Below, piece after piece: positions 16,587 through 24,489 of a stretch of DNA of 64,000 bases. The DNA comes from Neobacillus pocheonensis (lineage in GTDB: Bacteria; Bacillota; Bacilli; Bacillales; Cytobacillaceae). Where the stretch lies: NCBI GenBank assembly GCA_023702235.1, contig JAMQCR010000002.1:1302501-1366500 (forward strand), read 5' to 3'. The position numbers were made by a program, and so were the translations under genes. Each line of letters opens with the position of its first letter. Within the stretch, counting starts at the first letter, position 1. The notes under the pieces were generated by a model that did no database searches, was not told where the DNA came from, and worked only from the letters and a program-made list of their open reading frames with translations.

Positions 16587-16766
16587 GTGAAATTTGTTTC
16601 AACAATGGCTTTGGGAACTTCAGTTTTCGCCGCTTGTACAGATGTGGCTGATTGTGCACACATGGATAAAGGTAAATGTGTTTCTATGTGTGCAAAAGAA
16701 ATGAACCGTGGGGTTTCTGAATGTGCAACTTCAACTGATTGTCCAATGACAACTGGATGTCAGTAA
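16587..16766 (+). CDS. Cys-rich secreted miniprotein (59 aa) near cadmium genes
   Basis: From GTG 16587 the frame reads VKFVSTMALGTSVFAACTDV, a short signal-peptide-like segment ending AACTD, then ADCAHMDKGKCVSMCAKEMN and SECATSTDCPMTTGCQ. Seven Cys and several Met/His/Asp in the mature part suggest metal binding or disulfide bonds. AAC could also be a lipobox-like site. The preceding codons (K-R) hint that the true start lies a little upstream, but no ribosome binding site is evident. It lies directly beside an ArsR regulator and the cadC-cadA pair. No family recognised; the metal link is inference from composition and context. Confidence 0.55.
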   Translation: MKFVSTMALGTSVFAACTDVADCAHMDKGKCVSMCAKEMNRGVSECATSTDCPMTTGCQ

Positions 16767-16894
16767 AATACACGGCCAAAAGATAAATGATAAAAGAGTT
16801 ACTGCTCCAGATCAGCTTTAATTATTGGATGTATGAGTAAAGATTGAGTAATCATTTATTATTAGAACTATCCTCATAATAAAATTAACCGCAT

Positions 16895-17245
16895 TTAATT
16901 AAATGTGGTTTTTATTAATCGTAAATAATTCGCAATCCCTGTCTCTCCAACCAATCCAGTTTTTCCCCCCTGACTTGGAAAATAGCTTAGAATATCCTTA
17001 ACAAGAGGAAAGTAAATGTTTTGACTATTTATTGAATAAACATTCCAAAGTCCTTTTCTATTTTCAGTTATTAGATCTGCATTTTTTAATATTCTTAAGT
17101 GATGACTAATGCAGGGTTGACTTATATCTAAAATTTCAGAAAACTCACCAACGTTCGAATTTTTTAAAAGAAGGATTGCAATCATTGATAATCTGGTATC
17201 GTTCCCTAAAATTTTTAAGATGTCTGCAATTCCTTGATATTCCAC
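16895..17245 (-). CDS. ArsR-family transcriptional regulator (116 aa)
   Basis: GTG start at 17245 after AAAGGGGGGAGTAT. Winged-helix ArsR/SmtB: ILGNDTRLSMIAILL, SEILDISQPCISHHLRILKN with a Cys in the recognition helix, and ENRKGLWNVYSIN wing. The recognition-helix Cys (QPCISHH) could be a metal or redox sensor. It sits between the Cys-rich miniprotein (divergent) and cadA, and probably controls one of them. Confidence 0.85.
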   Translation of the reverse strand: MEYQGIADILKILGNDTRLSMIAILLLKNSNVGEFSEILDISQPCISHHLRILKNADLITENRKGLWNVYSINSQNIYFPLVKDILSYFPSQGGKTGLVGETGIANYLRLIKTTFN

Positions 17246-17389
17246 ATACTCCCCCCTTTAAAACACACCCTATTGTATCGTTTAAAATAGAGAACCACGA
17301 ATCAAGTTAAAGGAATCCATTGCAAACAACTCAATCATAAACCCTATTCACCATAATTATAAAAAATAAAAACCATCATTTTGTTTCAT

Positions 17390-17424
17390 CATAAAAGTGC
17401 TTTCCAAACGGAAAGCACTTTTAT
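17390..17424. terminator. terminator of the cadC-cadA operon
   Basis: ATAAAAGTGCTTTCC-AAAC-GGAAAGCACTTTTAT, a perfect 15-bp stem three bases after the cadA stop codon. Symmetric, so it may act in both directions. Confidence 0.88.
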
Positions 17425-17426
17425 GT

Positions 17427-19562
17427 TTATTTGTCCTTAACTCGTAGAAGTCTTAAGCCATTTAACGTTACGATAAGAGTGGCACCCATATCTGCAAATA
17501 TAGCAATCCATAAGGTTAACCAACCAGGAATGACTAATAGCAAAGCAATGAGTTTAATTCCAAGGGAGAAAGTAATATTTTGTTTAATAATACTTAAGGC
17601 TTTCCTACTTAGTTTTAAGGTAAAAGGAAGTTTACCTAAGTCATCTGCCATTAAAGCTATATCAGCCGTTTCCAAAGCAGTATCTGTTCCAGCTCCACCC
17701 ATGGCAATTCCAACAGTGGATGCAGCTAAAGCTGGTGCATCATTTACTCCGTCTCCAACCATTGCCACATGGTCATATTGATTCCGTAGCTCTTTAATAA
17801 ACGTTAATTTATCTTGTGGCAAAAGTTCGGCTTGAATATCAGTAACCCCTACCTGTTTCCCAATTGCCGCTGCAGTCCCTTTATTATCTCCTGTTAACAT
17901 AATCGTTTTTTGAATACCTAATATATGAAGTTGTTGGATAACCTTCTTGCTGTTATCTCTCACTTCGTCAGCGACTGCAAGTAAAGCCAATACTTCTGTC
18001 GATGTACCAGCCACCATAACCGTTTTTCCTTGATTTTGCAGTTTAGTAATGGTTTCTTTTAAAGTAGTTGGAATTTCATATGTTAAAAGTTCCTCAAACA
18101 AATTCGGACTACCTATATAATACGTCTCATCATTTACATTGCCTTTGATACCTTTTCCCGTTATCGATGAAAATTCTTCAATAGCAATACTTTGATAAGG
18201 TAATTTGTTATCCTCTGCTTTTTTCATAATGGCAGAAGCTAAGGGATGTTGAGATCCATTTTCTAAAGCTGCAACAATCGTAAGAAGTTCAATCGAATTG
18301 ATAATGGTTTGTGGTAGATAATCCGTTACCACAGGGACCCCTTTTGTTAACGTCCCTGTTTTGTCAAAGGCAATAGCTTTGATTGCTCCCATCTCCTCTA
18401 AATGCATCCCGCCTTTAATAAGGACTCCATTTCGAGCAGCATTTCCGATGGCTGTTACAATCGAAACAGGAGTGGAAATAACAAGTGCACAAGGACACCC
18501 AACTACTAATACCGCTAACCCCTGGTAAACCCATTTACTCCAATCACTTTCAAACAATAGTGGAGGAAGTACGGCTACACCCAGAGCAATAAACATTATG
18601 ACTGGTGTATAGTATTTAGCAAAGAGATCTACAAAAGCCTGAGATGGAGCCCTCTCTCCTTGTGCTTCTTCAACTAAGTGAATAATCTTTGCAATTGTGG
18701 TATCATCCACATGTTTCGCAACCTTTATTTCAAGAAGTCCTTCTTCATTTAATGTTCCAGCAAATACTTCATCATCTACCGATTTGGAAACAGGTACAGA
18801 TTCACCTGTAATCGCAGCTTGATTTACGGCAGATATTCCTTTTACGACGATCCCATCCATGGCAATTTTTTGACCAGGTTTTACAATCATAATGTCGCCA
18901 ATTTGAATTTCGTCCACTTCAACAGTCAACTCTTTATCCCCTCTTCGAATCATTGCTTCCTTCGGAGTAATATCCATTAAAGAACGAATCGATTGTCTAG
19001 CTTTATCCATCGAAAAGGATTCTAGAGCTTCACTTATGGCAAAAAGGATAACAACCGTGGCTGCTTCACCCCACTGACCAATTATGGCTGCCCCAATGAC
19101 AGCTATTGTCATCAATGTTCTCATATCAAACTGTAAACGGAGTAAATTCTTGAATCCTTCTAGAAATAACCGGTAACCTCCTATTAAAATGGAAACTCCA
19201 TATGCTAAAACGGTGGCTACATGCTGTTCTCCGTTGAATTGCCCAGAAATCCATCCTATAACTAAGAAAACAAACGATGCAATAACCATTGAATGTTTTT
19301 TCAAAAACGGCTCTTTTTTCTCCTCGAATTTTTGTTTTTCAGGAATCACTTTCAATTTTTCGAAAGCTCCTGCTTTCTCTAGCTCTTCGATTGTTGTATC
19401 ACCATATACCGTAAGTTTTGACGCCCCGAAATTAACACTTGCATTAGAAACACCATCCAGGTGTTTTACGTTCGTTTCGAACTTATTGGCACAGCCAGCA
19501 CAGGTGAATCCCTGAACACGGTAAACGTTTTTTTCATTTGTTTTTTCTAAAGCGTTACTCAT
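17427..19562 (-). CDS. cadA: CadA-type Cd2+/Zn2+/Pb2+ exporting P-type ATPase (711 aa)
   Basis: Complete P1B-ATPase. One N-terminal heavy-metal domain with GFTCAGCA (metal-binding CxxC, about residues 18-24), membrane helices, the phosphatase motif TGES, VVGCPCALVISTP (the CPC metal site in the membrane), FDKTGTLTKG (phosphorylated Asp), and TGDNKGTA and GDGVNDAPAL in the ATP-binding domain. The CPC plus HMA combination indicates Cd/Zn/Pb specificity rather than Cu. It overlaps cadC by 8 bases and ends in a strong terminator. Expression is expected to be derepressed by Cd/Pb/Zn through CadC. The gene is intact, in contrast to many neighbours. Confidence 0.95.
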   Translation of the reverse strand: MSNALEKTNEKNVYRVQGFTCAGCANKFETNVKHLDGVSNASVNFGASKLTVYGDTTIEELEKAGAFEKLKVIPEKQKFEEKKEPFLKKHSMVIASFVFLVIGWISGQFNGEQHVATVLAYGVSILIGGYRLFLEGFKNLLRLQFDMRTLMTIAVIGAAIIGQWGEAATVVILFAISEALESFSMDKARQSIRSLMDITPKEAMIRRGDKELTVEVDEIQIGDIMIVKPGQKIAMDGIVVKGISAVNQAAITGESVPVSKSVDDEVFAGTLNEEGLLEIKVAKHVDDTTIAKIIHLVEEAQGERAPSQAFVDLFAKYYTPVIMFIALGVAVLPPLLFESDWSKWVYQGLAVLVVGCPCALVISTPVSIVTAIGNAARNGVLIKGGMHLEEMGAIKAIAFDKTGTLTKGVPVVTDYLPQTIINSIELLTIVAALENGSQHPLASAIMKKAEDNKLPYQSIAIEEFSSITGKGIKGNVNDETYYIGSPNLFEELLTYEIPTTLKETITKLQNQGKTVMVAGTSTEVLALLAVADEVRDNSKKVIQQLHILGIQKTIMLTGDNKGTAAAIGKQVGVTDIQAELLPQDKLTFIKELRNQYDHVAMVGDGVNDAPALAASTVGIAMGGAGTDTALETADIALMADDLGKLPFTLKLSRKALSIIKQNITFSLGIKLIALLLVIPGWLTLWIAIFADMGATLIVTLNGLRLLRVKDK

Positions 19563-19923
19563 GCTTTTCCACCTCCTTTTGATGCGTAAAGGCGATTTGA
19601 ATGAGTTGTCTCACATGATCGTCATCCAAGGAATAGAAGACCAATTTTCCTTCTTTACGATATTTCGCCAAGCCTAAATTACGAAGCAGTCGTAAATGAT
19701 GGGAAGCAGTAGCTGTGGTACTTCCAACAATGTTTGCTACGTCACATACACACAATTCAACCTCTTCGCTTAAGGCATAAGCAATCTTAATTCTTGTGTC
19801 ATCGGACAATGCTTTAAATATTTTTACAACCTGCAAAGTATTTTGCTGGGAAACAGATTCTTTTACCCGTTTAACTTTCCCTTCATCAACACAGGTTACT
19901 TCACATATATCATCGTGTGTCAA
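19555..19923 (-). CDS. cadC: CadC-type metal-sensing ArsR/SmtB repressor (122 aa)
   Basis: The N-terminal ICEVTCVDEGKV carries Cys7/Cys11-type ligands, and VELCVCDVANIVG carries the paired Cys of the alpha-3/recognition region; together these form the CadC Cd/Pb/Bi thiolate site. The HTH ATASHHLRLLRNLGLAKYRK and the wing KLVFYSLDDDHV follow. GTG or ATG start at 19923 with a GGGGGTATG signal. First gene of the cadCA operon. The operator lies 19 bases upstream. Confidence 0.93.
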   Translation of the reverse strand: MTHDDICEVTCVDEGKVKRVKESVSQQNTLQVVKIFKALSDDTRIKIAYALSEEVELCVCDVANIVGSTTATASHHLRLLRNLGLAKYRKEGKLVFYSLDDDHVRQLIQIAFTHQKEVEKHE

Positions 19924-19941
19924 AAGTGCATACCCCCTTAT

Positions 19942-19957
19942 TCAAATGCCTATTTGA
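19942..19957. promoter_or_regulatory. CadC operator
   Basis: TCAAAT-GCCT-ATTTGA is an inverted repeat of the CadC/SmtB operator type (core TCAAATA...ATTTGA). A weaker related site, TCAAACAATCATTTGAA, lies at about 19988-20004. Confidence 0.8.
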
Positions 19958-20082
19958 TTATTAGTATATGCAAAATTATTCTAACGGTCAAACAATCATT
20001 TGAATGTAGATACTACTCTTTAAGTTTAGAATCATAAGGCATAGCCCAAAAATGATAAGACGATAAGATGAAACTATCATAA

Positions 20083-20106
20083 TTGATAAAGATTATCATT
20101 ATCATA
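20083..20106 (+). promoter_or_regulatory. Fur box upstream of the FTR1 gene
   Basis: TTGATAAAGATTATCATTATCA closely matches the 7-1-7 Fur consensus TGATAATNATTATCA, 27 bases before the permease start. Confidence 0.8.
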
Positions 20107-20132
20107 ACTTCTCTTATAAGGAGAGTAGAATC

Positions 20133-21124
20133 ATGTATAGAAAAATCTTTAATTTAAAGACCTTGCTAATAGCTGTTTCGTTAGTAGTGGTAATTGGTAT
20201 TATCATATGGCAAGGGGTAAACTATCATGGTAATCCTGACCCTATTGCAAAAAACATATCACCAGGTGCTGCTATTATTAATACTGCTATCCTTGTTTTT
20301 CGAGAAGGTTTAGAAGCCATTTTGGTATTATCCGCTATTATTTCTGGTTTAGTTCGAAAAAAACAAGATAATTATTGGAAACCAATCTCAGCAGGTGCTG
20401 GTGTTTCCTTTTTAGCTACACTTGCAACATGGTTTATTGTTGTCGCAATTATTTCTTCTGTAAATGCATCACAATTGAATATTCAAGCATTTACTGGAGT
20501 TCTAGCAGTGGTTGTTCTTTTAATTATTATGAATTGGTTTTCCATAAAATTTATTGGACAGGTTGGATAAGCCTGCATAATCGAAAGAAACAAGAGTTAA
20601 CAGGCAATAAAGATGAAGGGTTAAATTCCAGTACATTTTGGTCCCTTTTCCTTTTAGGTCTTACATCGGTTTATCGTGAAGGTTTTGAGGTCGTTCTTTT
20701 CCTTCAAAATTTAAGATTGAAAGTTGGTTCTGATATTATCCTTCAAGGGGCTTTAATTGGGGTAGCTTTAACCATGATCGTGGGAGTTCTTACCTTTTTA
20801 GCTCAGCGTCGTCTTCCCCATAAAAAGATGCTGGTCTTTACTGGTGGACTCTTAGTAGTTGTGCTTGAGGTAATGATGGGAGAAACCATTCAAGAAATGC
20901 AACTAGCTGGTTGGATAGGTACTACAACCATAAACATTAATATTCCAAATTGGGCAGGAGTCTGGTTCTGTATATTCCCAACCGTTGAGACATTATCTTT
21001 CCAAGCTTTAGCTGTTATATATGTATTAGGTTCTTATTTCGCTGCTCGTTATTTTACGAAGAGAAAAGCAATGAAACAAAAAATGATTTCAAACAATGCA
21101 AACCCAAGAGTAATAAATCAATGA
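20133..21124 (+). pseudogene. FTR1-family iron permease, frameshifted
   Basis: ATG 20133 follows AAGGAGAGTAGAATC. Seven-helix iron permease with both ferroxidase/iron motifs: VFREGLEAILVL (about residues 55-66) and VYREGFEVVLFL. The first frame ends at 20572 right after NWFSIKFIGQVG. The frame entered by one base continues FHKIYWTGWISLHNRKKQEL to the natural end at 21124. Restoring one T in the TTTT run at 20538-20541 gives NWFFHKIYWTGW and an intact protein of about 330 residues. Fur-controlled, so normally an iron-import gene (sometimes part of EfeUOB); no efeO/efeB neighbours. Confidence 0.88.
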
Positions 21125-21128
21125 GAAG

Positions 21129-21160
21129 AAAAGAGCATACCATGAGGTTTGCTCTTTTTT
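21129..21160 (+). terminator. terminator after the FTR1 gene
   Basis: AAAAGAGCA..TTTGCTCTTTTTT hairpin, four bases after the stop. Confidence 0.8.
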
Positions 21161-21227
21161 CAAAAAATCTAAGCTAATCGATTGATTAGCCTACTTATTT
21201 TTTTGCCGGATAGGTTCTGATCCCTAC

Positions 21228-21247
21228 CTTCTGAAAGGTCAGAAGGC
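21228..21247. repeat. perfect 8-bp stem hairpin
   Basis: CCTTCTGA-AAGG-TCAGAAGG in a short, G+C-richer segment (21190-21370) without a coding frame. Further small dyads nearby (CCTACGGAATGTAGG at about 21340). Confidence 0.5.
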
Positions 21248-21432
21248 TTGCGCTGTTTAACGATTTTGATCTTTCAATCTTTTGATTTTCCGGTTTTCGG
21301 CTCGTTCGGTATGGCGGCGTAAGCCGTAAATGGAACAGGAACCTACGGAATGTAGGCGTGAGCCGTACAAACCGTGTTTTTTTATCTAAAGTTGCAAAAA
21401 CACTTAAAACCCTTGTAGGTAAAACAAAAATA

Positions 21433-21550
21433 TATAATGTCACACATCATAGGAGCGTAAGTCACGCTCCTTTTTAGTTGTTGTGGAAGAGGTCTTCGTA
21501 GAGGTCTAAAATAAACAAAGTAAAACTCTTGTATAATGTGTGACATTATA
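21433..21550. repeat. 118-bp element bounded by exact 15-bp inverted repeats
   Basis: TATAATGTCACACAT (21433-21447) and its exact reverse complement ATGTGTGACATTATA (21536-21550) enclose 88 bases. Inside is GGAGCGT-AAGTC-ACGCTCC + TTTTT (21452-21475), a terminator-like hairpin. Directly outside is AGGCACAAGC..GCTTTGTGCCT (21555-21583). No coding potential. It could be a miniature inverted-repeat element, an operator pair or a replication-control site. Confidence 0.5.
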
Positions 21551-21583
21551 AAAAGGCACAAGCGTAACAATGCTTTGTGCCTA

Positions 21584-21786
21584 AAATCATTATTTAATGT
21601 TACATAGTAATCGGTCCATTTAATGCCGAAGCGACACGTACGGAATGACAGAAAGGACGATTTTTTCCTTTTTTGAACAGTCCGAAGTGCTCCGCCCCAA
21701 AGTAGTTCAGTATGCTTTTAACCTAAAATCAAAAGTCCTTATTTCTGTAGAAAAATCGGAGCCTTAAGGCTGCATGACTACCAAAA
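21584..21786. other. intergenic stretch
   Basis: Ends with the short GAGCCTTAAGGCTGCATGACT hairpin (about 21760-21780) that is also found before the YolD-like gene (10733-10751, as GCAGCCTTAAGGCTGC). Otherwise no feature is seen. Confidence 0.4.
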
Positions 21787-21870
21787 CCAGAAATGGTAAA
21801 GCTTTTTCATGACGGAAACCATTAAAATGTTGAAAGACATTTGGCAGGATGAAAATAATAGAAGGCTACA
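21787..21870 (+). pseudogene. YolD-like relic
   Basis: One frame reads W-stop-SFFMTETIKMLKDIWQDENN, matching KWNGFFIPETIKM of the YolD-like gene at 10847-11077. No start; stop codon within. A decayed second copy. Confidence 0.45.
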
Positions 21871-21944
21871 GCCACTCCAAGCTACATGGCCATCTGTCCC
21901 CTCTTCCAAGATACTCCGCATAGTAAGTGTAGACCCCATATCAT

Positions 21945-22346
21945 TCATTTAGGCTGATGACTGAAACGATAATCGTTTATACCTTGAAATGCTTCAATTC
22001 CTTTTTTCAAACGCTGCAATCCATCTTCAAGTCGCTCTTTCGGGCAGGCATAGTTCAGTCTAATGAAGTGATTACCATTGCCACCAAAATTATTGTTGAC
22101 TGTCCACGGATTGTCTACGTAAAACGTATTGTCACCAGAAGGCATTACAATTACAAGATCCCTTTCCATTGCCCATCTCACAATATTCGTTCCTGATACC
22201 CAGTCTGTGTAGTTACCTAAAACGCCATGGAGAAGATATAATGTCTTGTATGGTTTATCCTCTCTTACGGGCATGCCTGAAAAAGTCATTTTATCCACTG
22301 GTATTATTACATTCATTGGAACTGTTCTTGCCAAAGTCTTAGACAT
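21945..22346 (-). CDS. chimeric frame: esterase (FrmB-like) N-terminus fused to PatB/MalY C-terminus
   Basis: Residues 1-84 (MSKTLARTVPMNVIIPVDKM, KTLYLLHGVLGNYTDWVSGT, LVIVMPSGDNTFYVDNPW) match the start of an S-formylglutathione-hydrolase/esterase-D-like enzyme, up to about 30 residues before the nucleophile Ser would appear. From about FGGNGNHFIRLNYACPKERL onwards the sequence matches the very C-terminus of PLP-dependent MalY/PatB C-S lyases (GNxFIRLNIACPRxxLEEGLxRL). The reading frame is continuous, but neither enzyme can be active. Most likely a deletion fused two genes. The start at 22346 has no strong ribosome binding site. Confidence 0.65.
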   Translation of the reverse strand: MSKTLARTVPMNVIIPVDKMTFSGMPVREDKPYKTLYLLHGVLGNYTDWVSGTNIVRWAMERDLVIVMPSGDNTFYVDNPWTVNNNFGGNGNHFIRLNYACPKERLEDGLQRLKKGIEAFQGINDYRFSHQPK

Positions 22347-22491
22347 AAAATTAACCTGAATTAATGCTAATTATAATCCCCATTTCTTTATTTTATCGTT
22401 AAGTGATTGGAACATTAATTTACCAAGATGAATGTCATGATTGTAGGATATTAAATGCCTTTTCCATCTTTTAATAGCTGTAAAAAGGTGA

Positions 22492-23211
22492 TTAATCTTG
22501 GTTTGTTACATACCTCATCCATAGCCCACCATCGTCCAGTTTTTCGACTTCTTTTAAGAAGAAATTTACGGGTTTAGGTTTGTTTAGATAAGAACTCGTT
22601 TCAAATAGTGTCACAGAGTTGGATGCACCATCTGCAATTGGGACTAAAATGAGGCTCAATTCATCAATTAATCCTTCATTCAAAAAGGAGCCATTTAAAA
22701 CTCCTCCACCTTCTAGCATTAATTCATCGATTGAGAATAGATTTTTTAACTTTTCCACTACGACAGTAAAATTTAATCGTTCTTTTCCACCGAAAATATA
22801 AGATATACCTATTTTTTGCAGATGAGCTAGATAGGCATCAGATACTTGTTCTGTAAGCACTTCTATAATGTGATCTCCTAATCCGTAGTCATCTGTAATG
22901 TAGTTTTTTGTCCATCCTAGTTTCCCATAAGGGTCTACTGCAATGGCATAACTTTTTGCATCTTTATTTGCAACGTAATCAGTTCTAGGGATTGTCGGAA
23001 TGTTATCTTGTTTTAAATCTAATTTATGTCCAAATGTAAAGTGTTCCTCCATGGTAATCCTACCACACATCCATGCTTTACATCCGTAACGTCCATGAAT
23101 TTTTTCGTATTCATCTGTAAAATAAGCTGTCCGTTCCTCATTCAAATAATCTCCGATGATTTTCCCATCCAATGAAGTTAGCATGTGGCAGATTATATAT
23201 GGTCTTTCCAT
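22492..23211 (-). CDS. RibD C-terminal/dihydrofolate-reductase-fold protein (239 aa)
   Basis: MERPYIICHMLTSLDGKIIG is the typical N-terminus of RibD_C-type reductases (SLDGK NADPH site). CGRITMEEHF, then IDELMLEGGGVLNGSFLNEG with the GGG nucleotide loop, and LIDELSLILVPIADG complete the family pattern. Length is normal. In riboflavin synthesis this domain reduces a pyrimidine ribosyl-phosphate; stand-alone relatives have unknown substrates. ATG 23211 follows AAAGGGGAAATACA. It lies at the end of the oxidoreductase cluster and may be co-transcribed with the SDR gene upstream (69-base gap). Confidence 0.88.
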   Translation of the reverse strand: MERPYIICHMLTSLDGKIIGDYLNEERTAYFTDEYEKIHGRYGCKAWMCGRITMEEHFTFGHKLDLKQDNIPTIPRTDYVANKDAKSYAIAVDPYGKLGWTKNYITDDYGLGDHIIEVLTEQVSDAYLAHLQKIGISYIFGGKERLNFTVVVEKLKNLFSIDELMLEGGGVLNGSFLNEGLIDELSLILVPIADGASNSVTLFETSSYLNKPKPVNFFLKEVEKLDDGGLWMRYVTNQD

Positions 23212-23280
23212 TGTATTTCCCCTTTAAGTGATAAAATACTGCCCCAAAAGTGTGTAAATGGGGCAACTAAAGAGATAAGA

Positions 23281-24027
23281 TTAACCTACTTGAACTGTTG
23301 GTCGGATAATCATTTCATTGATACCAACATCTGAAGGTTGCTCAATTGCAAATGCAATGGCACGAGCAATGCGGTCAGCATCAATTGCCACTTTGTAAAA
23401 TTCATCTAAGCCTGCTTTCATCGTTGAATCTGTTGTAGTTTCTAAAAGTTCACTGGTAACAGCCCCAGGAGAAATATTAGTCACACGGATATTCGTGCCA
23501 CTCATCGCTTCTTCTTGGCGTAAACCTTCGGAAATGGCTCTTACTGCAAATTTGGTACCACAGTAAACCGTTCCACCAGGGTAGATGTTATGTCCAGCTA
23601 CCGAAGAAAGATTAATAACATGACCTGATTTACGTTCCCTCATCGAAGGAAGAATAGCAGCAATAGCATAAAGAACGCCTTTGATGTTGACATCAATCAT
23701 CTTATCCCACTCATCAACTTTATTCTCAGAAAGAAAAGCTTGTGGCATGATTCCAGAATTGTTGACTAGCACATCAATTTTTCCAAACTCTTTTAGAGCA
23801 TACGCAGCGAGTTCTTCCACTTGTTGACGAGAAGTCACGTCTGTCACTTTATAAATTGCTTGCCCGCCGCTGGATTGAATCTCAACTTGTAGTTTCTTTA
23901 ATCGGTCTTCACGACGAGCAGCTAGAACCAACTTTGCACCTTTTGACGCAAGTTCTTTTGCAGTAGCTTCTCCAATTCCGCTAGAAGCACCAGTAATAAT
24001 GACAACTTTATCTTGAATATTAGACAT
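23281..24027 (-). CDS. short-chain dehydrogenase/reductase (248 aa)
   Basis: Classical SDR: TGASSGIGEATA (NAD(P) binding), NNSGIMPQAF, NLSSVAG with the catalytic Ser, and YCGTKFAVRA with Tyr and Lys. AARREDR after the second strand favours NADP. Start at 24027 with AAGGGTGTAATTT upstream. It is about half identical by eye to the two SDRs at 25786 and 26566. Preceded by the repeated operator block (24085-24212), so probably under the TetR regulator at 28556. Confidence 0.93.
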   Translation of the reverse strand: MSNIQDKVVIITGASSGIGEATAKELASKGAKLVLAARREDRLKKLQVEIQSSGGQAIYKVTDVTSRQQVEELAAYALKEFGKIDVLVNNSGIMPQAFLSENKVDEWDKMIDVNIKGVLYAIAAILPSMRERKSGHVINLSSVAGHNIYPGGTVYCGTKFAVRAISEGLRQEEAMSGTNIRVTNISPGAVTSELLETTTDSTMKAGLDEFYKVAIDADRIARAIAFAIEQPSDVGINEMIIRPTVQVG

Positions 24028-24084
24028 AATAAATTACACCCTTTCTTAATTTTTAGGAATAACCTTATTCATCGTAGTAAAAAT

Positions 24085-24212
24085 CAATACTGATTGATTA
24101 ATCAACATCTGTTTATAATTATAAAAAGAAACATGATTCTTTCAATCGTTAATTTAACGAAATTCGTTGATTATTGAACAAATCAGTCTAAATTGTTGAT
24201 TATTCTTACTAA
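24085..24212. promoter_or_regulatory. repeated promoter/operator block, copy 1
   Basis: About 125 bases nearly identical to 28413-28537. Contains the palindrome TTGATTAATCAA (24094-24105), TTTATAATTATAAAAA, and two further TTGATTA half-site groups (CGTTGATTATTGAAC and TTGTTGATTATTC). Lies directly upstream of the SDR gene 23281-24027. The second copy lies between the CMD gene and the divergent tetR-type gene. The palindrome is the likely operator. Confidence 0.75.
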
Positions 24213-24230
24213 AATTTTTACAAAATGTTT

Positions 24231-24462
24231 TTAATCAATTTTTTCAATAGTAACGGTAATATTACCTTTCATACCTGTAAGCTTCTCGATTCCAGATTCA
24301 ATCTTCCCTAATTTAATAAGTCCATTTGCAAAACCAAAGTCCCGATAAAATATAGCCAAATTTCCCCATGGTGAATAATAAGTGAAATCACCATGTTAAA
24401 AAATCTTTGCTAGTTGGATTATCATTCATTTTCACTATTACTTCCTCGTTGTTAAATGTCAT
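24231..24462 (-). pseudogene. cyclophilin-like-fold protein with internal deletion
   Basis: Begins MTFNNEEVIVKMNDNPTSKD-FL, then jumps into a shifted frame GDFTYYSPWGNLAIFYRDFG, FANGLIKLGKIESGIEKLTG and KGNITVTIEKID-stop. The two parts match the ends of the small cyclophilin-like-fold proteins that often accompany SDR/aldo-keto genes. About 30-40 central residues are missing and the frame is lost. GAGGAGG lies upstream, at the 3' end of the MFS gene. Dead gene. Confidence 0.72.
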
Positions 24463-24489
24463 TTTTATACTGCTAATAGTACCTCCTCA

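Noticed and set aside
19189..19515. 108-codon plus-strand frame opposite cadA
   Set aside because: Antisense shadow of a conserved ATPase gene; no start signal.
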